Shown here: in pieces, positions 1-5,845 of the stretch | Layout: each line of letters begins with the position of its first letter | Numbering within the stretch: the first letter of the stretch is position 1 | NCBI GenBank assembly: GCA_937875605.1 | Contig: CALLXZ010000485.1 | Location: 1 to 6,354, forward strand | From: an uncultured Moheibacter sp. | Lineage (GTDB): Bacteria; Bacteroidota; Bacteroidia; Flavobacteriales; Weeksellaceae | Length of the DNA stretch: 6,354 nt | Direction of reading: 5' to 3' | The notes under the pieces: generated by a model | Databases searched by the model: none | The model's input: the letters and a program-made list of their open reading frames with translations, nothing else | What the model was told of the DNA's origin: nothing | Made by a program: the position numbers and the translations under genes

Positions 1-28
1 TGTCCACAAAAGTACGATTTATAATTAA

Positions 29-280
29 TGAACTTGCAACAAAAATTCGGACAAATACTTAAGACCTTAGCTGTATACGGTTTATCCATAAATTCCGATT
101 CTCTTTCTGGTAGGAGTTTTATATTCCAAAGAAGAATGTAATCTTTTTCTGTTATACCCTATCTCAATATTCAAAAACAGCATCTTTACATCTACAAATT
201 TCACTACTCATGAGCACTTTTTTTTAACTTCTGTTCATGAGAGTAAGTCAGGAATACAATTAGCATATAGTTGAGATAAT
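29..280 (-). mobile_element. Degenerate 3' end of an IS3-family insertion sequence
   Basis: This otherwise gene-free stretch carries remains of an IS3-family element read on the minus strand: a broken transposase C-terminus (82-276), then about 50 bases, then a plausible outer end near 29. Read inward on the plus strand, that end begins TGAACTTGCAAC and runs to about 53. IS3 elements typically start with TGA or TGT and have imperfect inverted repeats of 20-40 bp, which fits. The matching left end and most of the transposase are missing, so no target duplication can be confirmed. The window itself opens with TGTCCACAAAAG, which could be an alternative end. The transposase homology is seen directly; the exact boundaries are inference. 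Confidence 0.55.
82..276 (-). pseudogene. IS3-family transposase (OrfB, DDE) C-terminal remnant, frameshifted
   Basis: On the minus strand, 82-168 reads in one frame as IEIGYNRKRLHSSLEYKTP, a few more residues and then TAA (84-82). This is the hallmark C-terminus of IS3-group integrase-type transposases, usually FEYIE-x-YNRKR-HS-LGY-TP. The preceding DAVFEY (184-167) is in another frame, as if TATATT had lost two bases. Further upstream KLKKS (230-216) and LMSSEI (214-197) look like the usual FFK-LKSELM segment, again offset. ANC-I-D-like codons (264-247) resemble the GNCxDN block before the catalytic Glu. Stop codons interrupt the frames at 224-226 and 248-250. Only about 65-75 codons of an expected 270-300 remain, so the copy is certainly dead. 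The family call rests on the C-terminal motif; alignment of the upstream part is less sure. Confidence 0.72.
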
Positions 281-310
281 AGAGGATGTATCTTTAGTAC
301 CTTTAAATAT

Positions 311-343
311 AAATCCCTATAAATTAAATACTTATAGGGATTT
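311..343 (-). terminator. Hairpin terminator of tRNA-Ser (and ansA read-through)
   Basis: A perfect 12-bp inverted repeat, AAATCCCTATAA at 311-322 and TTATAGGGATTT at 332-343, is separated by a 9-base loop. It starts 3 bases beyond the 3' end of the minus-strand tRNA. The tail on that strand (ATATTTAAAG) is T-rich but not a clean T run, so this is probably an intrinsic terminator or 3' processing barrier for the tRNA transcript. It would also shield the tRNA from transcription arriving from the insertion-sequence side. Confidence 0.7.
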
Positions 344-346
344 TCG

Positions 347-433
347 CAGAGAGGAAGGGATTCGAACCCTCGATACAGTTACCCGTATACTACCTTTCCA
401 GGGTAGCTCCTTCAACCACTCGGACACCTCTCT
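347..433 (-). tRNA. tRNA-Ser, anticodon GGA
   Basis: This is an 87-nt class II tRNA on the minus strand. The acceptor arm AGAGAGG (433-427) pairs fully with CCTCTCT (354-348), with discriminator G at 347. The anticodon stem CTACC/GGTAG encloses loop CTGGAAA, giving anticodon GGA, which reads UCC and UCU. The long variable arm has an ATAC/GTAT stem, as serine tRNAs require. The T arm has loop TTCGAAT closed by GAGGG/CCCTT, with one G-U pair. The bases after the discriminator are CG, so CCA is not encoded and must be added enzymatically, as is common in Bacteroidota. It lies 40 bp downstream of ansA on the same strand but has its own promoter. Confidence 0.97.
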
Positions 434-444
434 GTTTGGGTTTG

Positions 445-477
445 CAAATGTAAAAAATTTAATTAATCTGATATCAA
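445..477 (-). promoter_or_regulatory. Bacteroidota-type promoter for tRNA-Ser
   Basis: On the minus strand TTG (477-475), a 22-base gap and TACATTTG (452-445) match the flavobacterial promoter pattern TTG-N17-23-TAnnTTTG, with a perfect -7 element. Transcription would start a few bases before the mature tRNA 5' end at 433, leaving a very short leader. The -33 TTG overlaps the TGA stop of ansA (476-474). The motif match is seen directly; activity is inferred. Confidence 0.72.
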
Positions 478-1511
478 TATTGTTTCAAATATGTTAATTC
501 TCCACGTAAATCCTTTTCATATTGACTTTTAAATTCTTCCGAAGATAAATTTTGTCCTAACAAATGAATGGTTTTGGCGACGGATGCCTCCGTGGTTAGA
601 TCAAAACCGTTTATAGCTCCGATTTCTTTAAAAATCTCGCTGGTTTCGTATCTCCCTATTTCGACCATTCCGCCTGCACATTGCGTATTAACAATGAAAA
701 GAAGTCCCTTTTCTGCTTTCTTGCGCAATAATTCTTTAAACCAATCAAAAGAAAATATATTACCAGAACCAAATGCTTCGATAATCATTACTTTCATATT
801 TTGTGTAGCAAAGATATTTTCAATAAAGGAGCGAGACATACCCGGAAAGATTTTCATCAGCCCTAAATTGCTGTTCAAATTTGTATTAATTGAGAAATCA
901 ACTGATTCATCTTCTACTCTTAAAACATTCGTTCGAACATCCAAGCGAATTCCCGACTCGCCTAAATCGGGATAGTCCGGCGAAGCAAAAGCATCAAAAT
1001 TCTCCGCACTTATTTTTGTCGTTCGATTAGCACGTAATAATTTATATTCAAAATAGATACATACTTCCCTTATGCTTGGTTTACCATTTTCCTGTAAAGA
1101 GGCAAAATGAATGGACGTAATCAGATTCTCTTTCGCATCGGTACGCAGGTCTCCTACTGGCAGTTGTGAACCTGTAAAAATGACTGGTTTTTGAAGTCCG
1201 CTGAGCATGAAACTTATCGCAGAAGCGGAATATGCCATTGTATCGGTACCATGAAGCACTACAAATCCATCATACACATGATAATTCTTTTCGATAATTT
1301 TTGCTAATTCTACCCAATGATCCGGATTCATGTCGGATGAATCAATGGGATTTTGAAATCCGGTAAAACTGATTTCACTATCGATCAGACTTAACTCCGG
1401 AATGTGTTTTAATAAATTTTCAAAATCAAAAGGTTTCAGGGATTGTGTTTCATAGTCTTTCGCCATACCTATGGTTCCACCTGTATAAATCAATAAAATT
1501 TTGGTTTTCAT
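474..1511 (-). CDS. ansA: Type I L-asparaginase (cytoplasmic)
   Basis: Predicted 345-residue enzyme that hydrolyses L-asparagine to aspartate and ammonia. Length and sequence match the AnsA family (E. coli AnsA, about 338 residues). The first signature TGGTIGM (10-16) carries the nucleophilic Thr13. The second, HGTDTM (87-92), gives Thr89 and Asp90, and the Lys of NRTTK (162-166) probably completes the second catalytic triad. The block DAFASPDYPDLG (173-184) and the C-terminal TTEASVAKTIHLLG (306-319) are typical of type I enzymes. There is no signal peptide, so it should act in the cytoplasm, unlike the periplasmic type II enzymes. The ATG at 1511 puts the first motif at residue 10, as expected. 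It is divergent from the Kbp-like gene and followed by tRNA-Ser; read-through may reach the tRNA terminator. A weak promoter candidate lies at 1560-1530. Confidence 0.95.
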   Translation of the reverse strand: MKTKILLIYTGGTIGMAKDYETQSLKPFDFENLLKHIPELSLIDSEISFTGFQNPIDSSDMNPDHWVELAKIIEKNYHVYDGFVVLHGTDTMAYSASAISFMLSGLQKPVIFTGSQLPVGDLRTDAKENLITSIHFASLQENGKPSIREVCIYFEYKLLRANRTTKISAENFDAFASPDYPDLGESGIRLDVRTNVLRVEDESVDFSINTNLNSNLGLMKIFPGMSRSFIENIFATQNMKVMIIEAFGSGNIFSFDWFKELLRKKAEKGLLFIVNTQCAGGMVEIGRYETSEIFKEIGAINGFDLTTEASVAKTIHLLGQNLSSEEFKSQYEKDLRGELTYLKQY

Positions 1512-1529
1512 CTTTTATTTTACGTGATG

Positions 1530-1560
1530 GCAAGTTAGAAAATTCATGATTTCTTTGCAA
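1530..1560 (-). promoter_or_regulatory. Weak candidate promoter for ansA
   Basis: On the minus strand TTG (1560-1558), a 20-base gap and TAACTTGC (1537-1530) partly match TTG-N17-23-TAnnTTTG; the last two bases of the -7 element differ. It lies 18 bp before the ATG at 1511 and its -33 element sits between the two 10-bp direct repeats. Position is good, motif quality is poor. Confidence 0.3.
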
Positions 1561-1575
1561 GAAAGAATTCATGAT
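1541..1575. repeat. Pair of 10-bp direct repeats in the ansA/kbp spacer
   Basis: AATTCATGAT occurs at 1541-1550 and again at 1566-1575, 25 bp apart. Each copy is close to a palindrome (ATTCATGAT). The quasi-palindrome TTCTTTGCAAGAA (1551-1563) lies between them. The group overlaps the weak ansA promoter candidate and could be an operator, but no known regulator motif is recognised. Confidence 0.45.
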
Positions 1576-1644
1576 AAAACTCTCAAAAAGCTGTACCTAT
1601 TTAAAAATTGTTAAAATGTTAAGAAAATTTAGGGAATATTTAAA

Positions 1645-1673
1645 ATGAATGGAATAATAATTGTATAAATTTA
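1645..1673 (+). promoter_or_regulatory. Weak candidate promoter for the Kbp-like gene
   Basis: ATG (1645-1647), an 18-base gap and TAAATTTA (1666-1673) resemble TTG-N-TAnnTTTG with one mismatch in each element. It would leave a leader of roughly 25-30 bases before the ATG at 1707. It is listed because nothing better is visible in the spacer. Confidence 0.25.
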
Positions 1674-1706
1674 CACCACTATTAACCAATAAAAAATAGA
1701 AAAATT

Positions 1707-2165
1707 ATGGGATTATTTTCATTCATCAAAAATGCAGGTGAAAAAATCTTTGGAGGAAGTGAAACCCCTGAGGAAAAAGCACAAAAAGTTAAAGACCATG
1801 TTTCAAAGTATGGCTTTGATTTATCACAAGTTACCTTTTCAGCAAACGGAGACAGTATTTCTGTAAACGGTTCTGCTAAAAATTTAGACGAAAAACAAAA
1901 AATTCTTGCAACTGCAGGAAACGTGGACGGAGTTGATAATGTGGAAGATAACCTTACACTTATCGAGCCATTAAAATTTGAAATGCCAGATTTTTCAAAA
2001 ACAATGTACACTGTAAAAAGTGGTGACAATCTTTCTAAAATTTCAAAAGAAGTTTACGGAGATCCAAACAAATACAATACTATCTTTGAAGCTAACAAAC
2101 CGATGTTAGCAGACGTGGACAAAATCTATCCAGGTCAGGTATTGTACATCCCGCCACAAGGATAA
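1707..2165 (+). CDS. kbp: Kbp/YgaU-like BON-LysM protein (probable K+-binding)
   Basis: A 152-residue protein that closely resembles E. coli Kbp (YgaU, 149 residues), a cytoplasmic potassium-binding protein linked to K+ and osmotic stress. The start MGLFSFIKNAGEKIFG matches the family's conserved N-terminus and supports the ATG at 1707. A BON domain spans about 24-87, with conserved GNVDGVDNVED at 71-81. A LysM domain spans about 100-149: YTVKSGDNLSKISKEVYG (101-118), IFEANKPML (126-134) and IYPGQVLYIP (140-149). No signal peptide or membrane segment is visible, so despite the LysM domain the protein is probably intracellular. Such genes are often labelled peptidoglycan-binding LysM protein. 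The upstream region is A-rich with no Shine-Dalgarno, and a strong terminator follows, so the gene is probably monocistronic. The K+ role is transferred from E. coli, not shown here. Confidence 0.9.
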   Translation: MGLFSFIKNAGEKIFGGSETPEEKAQKVKDHVSKYGFDLSQVTFSANGDSISVNGSAKNLDEKQKILATAGNVDGVDNVEDNLTLIEPLKFEMPDFSKTMYTVKSGDNLSKISKEVYGDPNKYNTIFEANKPMLADVDKIYPGQVLYIPPQG

Positions 2166-2175
2166 AAATTTATAC

Positions 2176-2209
2176 AGAATCCGGGAAATATAGTACCGGA
2201 TTCTTTTTT
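2176..2209 (+). terminator. Rho-independent terminator after the Kbp-like gene
   Basis: AGAATCCGG (2176-2184) pairs perfectly with CCGGATTCT (2196-2204) around an 11-base loop, and the 3' arm runs into a six-T tract (2204-2209). It begins 11 bases after the TAA of the Kbp-like gene and separates it from the OmpA-family gene. Confidence 0.9.
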
Positions 2210-2275
2210 ATCACTAACCGTTAAACTAAAACCTACAATTTAACGTTGTAATCAAGTATAATAAATAAAGTTCTT

Positions 2276-3118
2276 ATGAGATTATCCATTTTATCAGTAG
2301 TTACACTTGGCGCTTTGGTGGTGGCAAGTTGTGTGCCTCAAAAGAAGTACGATGAACTACAAAACAGATTTAACAGTGTCTATGCAGAAAATCAAGGTTG
2401 TCAAACCGAATTAGCTTCTGCTAAATCGAAAATTGAAGGTTTGGAAGATGCCATCCGTTCAGAAAGAGGAAATTTAGCTTCTTTACAAAATGCATTGGCA
2501 GAATGTTTAGCGGGAAGCAAACAAGGAGGTGCAAACATTGCAAAATTGGTTGATGAAATCAATGCTTCCAATAAATACATCAAACATTTAACAGAGATCA
2601 ATCGTAAAAATGACTCGTTAAATATGGTGTTAACCAATAATTTAACGCGTTCACTAAGTCGTGAGGAGTTGAAAGACGTAGATGTTCAGGTATTAAAAGG
2701 TGTAGTGTTTATCTCACTATCTGACAATATGTTATACAAATCAGGAAGCTATGAAATCAGCCCTGCAGCAAGTGAAACTTTATCTAAAATTGCGAAAATC
2801 ATCAAAGATTACAAAGATTATGACGTGATCATCGAAGGTAATACAGATAATGTTCCAATAAACAAAACAAACATCCGTAACAACTGGGATTTAAGTGCCC
2901 TACGTGCTTCTTCTGTAGTTCAGGCATTGCAAAATGAACATGGAGTGGATCCAAAACGTATGACAGCAGGTGGTCGTGGTGAGTACAATCCGGTTGCTTC
3001 TAATGCTACGGATCAAGGACGTGCAACAAACCGTCGAACTCAAATCATCATTACGCCTCAGTTAGATGAATTCATGGAATTGATTGGTCAGGCACCTACA
3101 ACAGGTGATATCAAATAA
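2276..3118 (+). CDS. OmpA-family peptidoglycan-associated lipoprotein
   Basis: A 280-residue predicted lipoprotein that should tether the outer membrane to peptidoglycan. A type II signal peptide ends in lipobox VVAS-C with lipidated Cys19. The residues after the Cys (VPQKKY) lack the acidic run of Bacteroidota surface-export signals, so the protein probably faces the periplasm. Residues about 24-120 are heptad-like and probably form coiled coil. The C-terminal OmpA/MotB domain (about 140-260) has GNTDNVPI (188-195), NWDLSALRA (203-211) with Asp205 and Arg210 as the likely diaminopimelate-binding pair, and GRGEYNP plus RATNRRTQIII (249-259). It could also be called a MotB-like OmpA protein, but there is no transmembrane motor anchor. 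No convincing promoter was found in 2210-2275; TAACGTTG (2241-2248) is a one-mismatch -7 candidate without a partner TTG. The gene converges on the methylase gene with one base between stops. Confidence 0.92.
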   Translation: MRLSILSVVTLGALVVASCVPQKKYDELQNRFNSVYAENQGCQTELASAKSKIEGLEDAIRSERGNLASLQNALAECLAGSKQGGANIAKLVDEINASNKYIKHLTEINRKNDSLNMVLTNNLTRSLSREELKDVDVQVLKGVVFISLSDNMLYKSGSYEISPAASETLSKIAKIIKDYKDYDVIIEGNTDNVPINKTNIRNNWDLSALRASSVVQALQNEHGVDPKRMTAGGRGEYNPVASNATDQGRATNRRTQIIITPQLDEFMELIGQAPTTGDIK

Positions 3119-3119
3119 A

Positions 3120-3827
3120 TCAGTAAGATTCTAATAAAAAAATGGCGGGCTTTTTATGAAAGTCCGTCTTTTTTTGTGCCCATTCTTTCGCAGAAGCCGT
3201 CCAAACAAATTCATCGTCCATCGTCAAATTAGCTGCTACACAGATTGACGTAGAAGGTTGGCAGAATTGAATCAGATCTTGCAAAAGTTGATTGTTCCGA
3301 TAAGGCGTTTCCATAAATATCTGGGTAGAATTGTTCTTACGACTTTCTTGTTCCAAACGTTGTATAACCTTTTTTCGTTCCAATTTATCAATCGGTAAAT
3401 AACCATGAAAACTAAATTGCTGCCCATTCATCCCGGATGCCATCAATGCCAGCAAAATCGAAGATGGTCCCACCAAAGGAAAAACTTGAACTCCGTTCTG
3501 ATGTGCTAAACGCACTAATTTTGAGCCCGGATCAGCAACAGCAGGAAGTCCTGCTTCTGAAATAATGCCGATTGGCTCATTTCTTTTAAACAATTGGGTT
3601 AAATCATGGACTTCTTTGACCGAAGTATCTTTATCCAAAATGTGAATTTCCAATTCCGATTGCTTCTTTTCGGGAAGAATGGTTTTAATAAATCTTCGAG
3701 CCGACTTTTCATTTTCAACTACAAAAATTTGGATTTGATTGACGATTTTGAGATTGAAATCCGGAAGTGATTTTCGAAAATCATCATTTCCCAACAAATT
3801 TGGAATTAAATATAATTTGGAATTCAT
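3120..3827 (-). CDS. RsmI-like SAM-dependent (tetrapyrrole-methylase fold) methyltransferase
   Basis: A 235-residue member of the tetrapyrrole methylase superfamily, related to the 16S rRNA C1402 ribose methylase RsmI but from a distinct group widespread in Bacteroidota. Family landmarks are KLYLIPNLLGND (4-15), SEAGLPAVADPGSKLVRLA (90-108) in place of RsmI's DAGTP-SDPG, PLVGPSSI (117-124), FSFHGYLP (138-145) and FMETPYRNN (171-179). Where RsmI has the EDTR segment this protein has VENEKSARRF (37-46). It also lacks the extra C-terminal region of the 286-residue E. coli RsmI. SAM binding is well supported; the substrate is unknown, so I do not call it rsmI. Its ATG overlaps the phosphatase stop as ATGA (3827-3824), implying translational coupling in the dnaA operon. 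Its last codons contain the opposing gene's terminator. Confidence 0.85.
   Translation of the reverse strand: MNSKLYLIPNLLGNDDFRKSLPDFNLKIVNQIQIFVVENEKSARRFIKTILPEKKQSELEIHILDKDTSVKEVHDLTQLFKRNEPIGIISEAGLPAVADPGSKLVRLAHQNGVQVFPLVGPSSILLALMASGMNGQQFSFHGYLPIDKLERKKVIQRLEQESRKNNSTQIFMETPYRNNQLLQDLIQFCQPSTSICVAANLTMDDEFVWTASAKEWAQKKTDFHKKPAIFLLESY
3144..3175 (+). terminator. Terminator of the OmpA-family gene, inside the opposing CDS
   Basis: In plus-strand RNA, GGCGGGCTTT (3144-3153) pairs with AAAGTCCGTC (3159-3168) over 10 bp including two G-U pairs, with a five-base loop and a seven-T tail (3169-3175). It lies 25 bases after the OmpA-family TAA and within codons about 220-228 of the minus-strand methylase. 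In the opposite RNA both G-U pairs become A-C mismatches, so the hairpin should be weaker there. Confidence 0.8.
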
Positions 3828-4258
3828 TTCAAATTCAGTGTTTTTACAAATTCATCAGTCGCTTCATCTAACATTCTAAAAACATTGGCAAATCCCTCAT
3901 CACCACCATAGTAAGGATCCGGTACATCTTTTTCATTCAAAATCAAACGCACTTTTTTACGATGTTCATCGGTTTGCGCAAGTACCAGTACATTTTTTAA
4001 ATTGGAAGCATCCATCACAAAAATCCGATCAAATATATCAAAATCTTCCACTTGAAATTGTCTCGCTCGCTGCATGCTTATATCAATTCCGTAACTTTTT
4101 GCGATGGCTATGGAACGTTTATCCGGCAATTGACCTACATGCCAATCGCCTGTTCCGGCAGAATCCACAAAAAAATCTTCGTTCAGTTTAGAGCGCATAA
4201 TTCCTTCTGCCAACGGAGAACGGCAGATATTTCCCAAACAAACCATCAGGATTTTCAT
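3824..4258 (-). CDS. Low-molecular-weight protein-tyrosine-phosphatase
   Basis: A 144-residue cytoplasmic phosphatase of the LMW-PTP family (usually 140-160 residues), predicted to remove phosphate from tyrosine or related residues through a cysteinyl-phosphate intermediate. The P-loop CLGNICRS (7-14) supplies nucleophile Cys7 and phosphate-binding Arg13. DPYYGG (114-119) supplies the general acid Asp114. The whole domain is present. The N-terminal M-K-I-L-M-V-C start places the P-loop exactly where the family has it. The gene starts 9 bp after the dnaA stop and overlaps the methylase start by 4 bp, so it is probably the middle gene of a dnaA operon. No tyrosine kinase or capsule genes lie nearby, so a Wzb-type role in polysaccharide export is not suggested. 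Arsenate reductases share the fold, but the DPYYGG acid loop favours the phosphatase. Confidence 0.93.
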   Translation of the reverse strand: MKILMVCLGNICRSPLAEGIMRSKLNEDFFVDSAGTGDWHVGQLPDKRSIAIAKSYGIDISMQRARQFQVEDFDIFDRIFVMDASNLKNVLVLAQTDEHRKKVRLILNEKDVPDPYYGGDEGFANVFRMLDEATDEFVKTLNLK

Positions 4259-4267
4259 GATTAGTGA

Positions 4268-5698
4268 TTATTCTACGCTTATTTTCCGGTTCAAATCTTC
4301 TACGTATCCGCGGAAAACTTTATCGGTTTCCGAAAGATTTTTTACCGTTTTACAAGCATGAAGTACAGTAGCGTGATCACGATTCCCTATTTGGGAGCCG
4401 ATGCTGGAAAGAGAGGCTTTGGTATATTTTTTTGCAAAATACATCGCCAACTGTCTTGCCTGAACCACGTCCCGTTTCCTAGTTTTGGATTGGATTTGGT
4501 CAAATGGAATTTTAAAATAATCACTTACCGTACGCTGAATGTAATCAATGGAAATTTCTTTCCGAGTATTATTGATGAAATTGGACAGGGTTTTCTGTGT
4601 CAATTCCAACGTAATTTCTTTTTTGTTCAGTGTCGCTTGCGCAATGATAGAATTCAAAGATCCTTCCAGTTCGCGAACATTTGTTTTGATGCTTTTGGCA
4701 ATGTGATCGATAACTTCTTCAGGAATTTCGATTCCGTCTTTTTCTACTTTGTGTTTCAGAATTGCAGAGCGGGTTTCATAATCAGGAGCCTGAAGGTCGG
4801 CAGAAAGTCCCCATTTAAAACGGGAAATCAAACGCTGTTCCATATCCTGAATATCCACCGGTGGTTTGTCTGAAGTCAAAATAATTTGATTTCCTTTCTG
4901 GTGTAAATGATTAAAAATATGAAAAAATGCTTCCTGCGTACCTTTTTTGCCTGAAAGAAACTGAACATCGTCAATGATCAAAATATCAATCATTTGATAA
5001 AAATGAATGAAATCATTTCGGTTATTACTCTGAACCGCATCTATAAACTGCTGTGTAAATTTCTCGGTGGAAACGTACAAAACGGTTTTATCAGGATGAT
5101 TTTCCTTAGCTTCCAAACCAATGGCGTGTGCCAAATGCGTTTTCCCCAACCCTACTCCTCCATAGATAAACAATGGGTTGAAAGAAGTCCCACCCGGACG
5201 TTTTGCTACAGCTTTTCCAGCAGAACGAGCCAAACGGTTTGTTTCGCCTTCTATAAAGTTGTGGAAATTATTACTCGTATTTAATTGAGAATCAATTTTT
5301 ATTTTCTGTAAACCCGGAATGATAAATGGGTTTTTTACTTTTTTGCTGTCAATCGGAAGGGGAGCATCTATTTCTTGCAATTGTAATTTTTCGCGATTGG
5401 AACTTGGAATTTTTACGGTATAGGGATCTTTACCGGAATATTTCTGATCCATTACGATACTGTAAACTAACTTTGCATCTTTGCCTAATTCTTTTTGCAA
5501 AGCAATTTTCAATAATTTGATGTAATGCTCTTCCAACCATTCATAAAAAAATTTACTTGGGACTTGAATGGTAAGAATATTCTCATTCAACTTAATAGGA
5601 TGAATGGGAGAAAACCAAGTTTTGAAAGCTTGTTCCTGAATGTTGTCTTTTACAAATTTCAAGCAGTTTTCCCAAACCGATTCTGCCGTTTTTCCCAT
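4268..5698 (-). CDS. dnaA: Chromosomal replication initiator protein DnaA
   Basis: Full-length DnaA of 476 residues, the AAA+ ATPase that binds DnaA boxes and opens the origin. Domain I spans about 1-85 (SVWENCLKFVKDNI near the start; KTWFSPI at 26-32), followed by a short linker to about 125. Domain III contains Walker A GGVGLGKTHL (180-189, Lys186), Walker B ILIIDDVQFL (239-248, Asp243/Asp244), sensor 1 ILTSDKPP (273-280), RLISRF (289-294) and sensor 2 NVRELEGSLN (340-349). Domain IV ends with the DNA-binding signature GNRDHATVLHA (438-448) and helix-turn-helix SLSSIGSQI. The ATG at 5698 is the only upstream ATG in frame before a stop. A promoter is predicted at 5783-5752. The gene leads an operon with the phosphatase and methylase. 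No DnaA boxes were found nearby, so autoregulation by DnaA is not evident. Confidence 0.98.
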   Translation of the reverse strand: MGKTAESVWENCLKFVKDNIQEQAFKTWFSPIHPIKLNENILTIQVPSKFFYEWLEEHYIKLLKIALQKELGKDAKLVYSIVMDQKYSGKDPYTVKIPSSNREKLQLQEIDAPLPIDSKKVKNPFIIPGLQKIKIDSQLNTSNNFHNFIEGETNRLARSAGKAVAKRPGGTSFNPLFIYGGVGLGKTHLAHAIGLEAKENHPDKTVLYVSTEKFTQQFIDAVQSNNRNDFIHFYQMIDILIIDDVQFLSGKKGTQEAFFHIFNHLHQKGNQIILTSDKPPVDIQDMEQRLISRFKWGLSADLQAPDYETRSAILKHKVEKDGIEIPEEVIDHIAKSIKTNVRELEGSLNSIIAQATLNKKEITLELTQKTLSNFINNTRKEISIDYIQRTVSDYFKIPFDQIQSKTRKRDVVQARQLAMYFAKKYTKASLSSIGSQIGNRDHATVLHACKTVKNLSETDKVFRGYVEDLNRKISVE

Positions 5699-5751
5699 AG
5701 TTTTGTAGATTCTTTTAATGTTTAAGATTTCGTTGAAAAGTAATTAGCCTA

Positions 5752-5783
5752 CTAAGATAGTTGGTTTTTTTTCGTAAAGCAAA
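5752..5783 (-). promoter_or_regulatory. Candidate promoter for the dnaA operon
   Basis: On the minus strand TTTG (5783-5780), a 20-base gap and TATCTTAG (5759-5752) match TTTG-N-TAnnTTTG with one mismatch in the -7 element. It would give a dnaA leader of about 45-50 nt. It is the best match in the spacer on that strand. Confidence 0.6.
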
Positions 5784-5815
5784 ACTGCTCATAAATTTTT
5801 AGTAAAAAAAACAGA

Positions 5816-5845
5816 TTGGGTATTGACTTTTTAAAAATATCTTTG
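5816..5845 (+). promoter_or_regulatory. Promoter for the thioesterase gene
   Basis: TTG (5816-5818), a 19-base gap and TATCTTTG (5838-5845) match the Bacteroidota promoter perfectly. Transcription would start near 5851, about 20 bases before the ATG at 5871. It points away from the dnaA promoter about 33 bp to the left. Confidence 0.75.

Noticed and set aside
82..90. TTATCCATA, one mismatch from the DnaA box TTATCCACA
   Set aside because: It is a single near-match far from dnaA and is fully explained as the stop region of the transposase remnant.
28..141. A 37-codon plus-strand open frame starting at ATG 28
   Set aside because: It has no upstream signals and no recognisable domain, and it overlaps the antisense of the transposase remnant and the candidate IS end.
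207..241. CTCATGA / TCATGAG inverted repeat with a 21-base loop
   Set aside because: It is a short stem with a long loop inside transposase-derived sequence, so probably chance.
568..975. A 135-codon plus-strand open frame inside ansA
   Set aside because: It is antisense to well-supported asparaginase sequence and has no family features.
1598..1645. TATTTAAAA repeated at 1598-1606 and 1637-1645
   Set aside because: It is a low-complexity AT-rich 9-mer, expected by chance in such a spacer.
1682..2029. A minus-strand open frame overlapping the Kbp-like gene
   Set aside because: It is opposite a gene with clear family identity and shows no domain of its own.
2257..2262. TATAAT before the OmpA-family gene, resembling a sigma70 -10 element
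   Set aside because: No -35 element lies at a suitable distance, and the other promoters here follow the Bacteroidota TAnnTTTG pattern.
3093..3107. CACCT/AGGTG hairpin near the 3' end of the OmpA-family gene, considered as terminator for the minus-strand operon
   Set aside because: The stem is only five base pairs and no T run follows on the minus strand.
4358..4873. A 171-codon plus-strand open frame inside dnaA
   Set aside because: It is antisense to the highly conserved DnaA coding region, its composition looks like a frame shadow, and no domain is recognisable.
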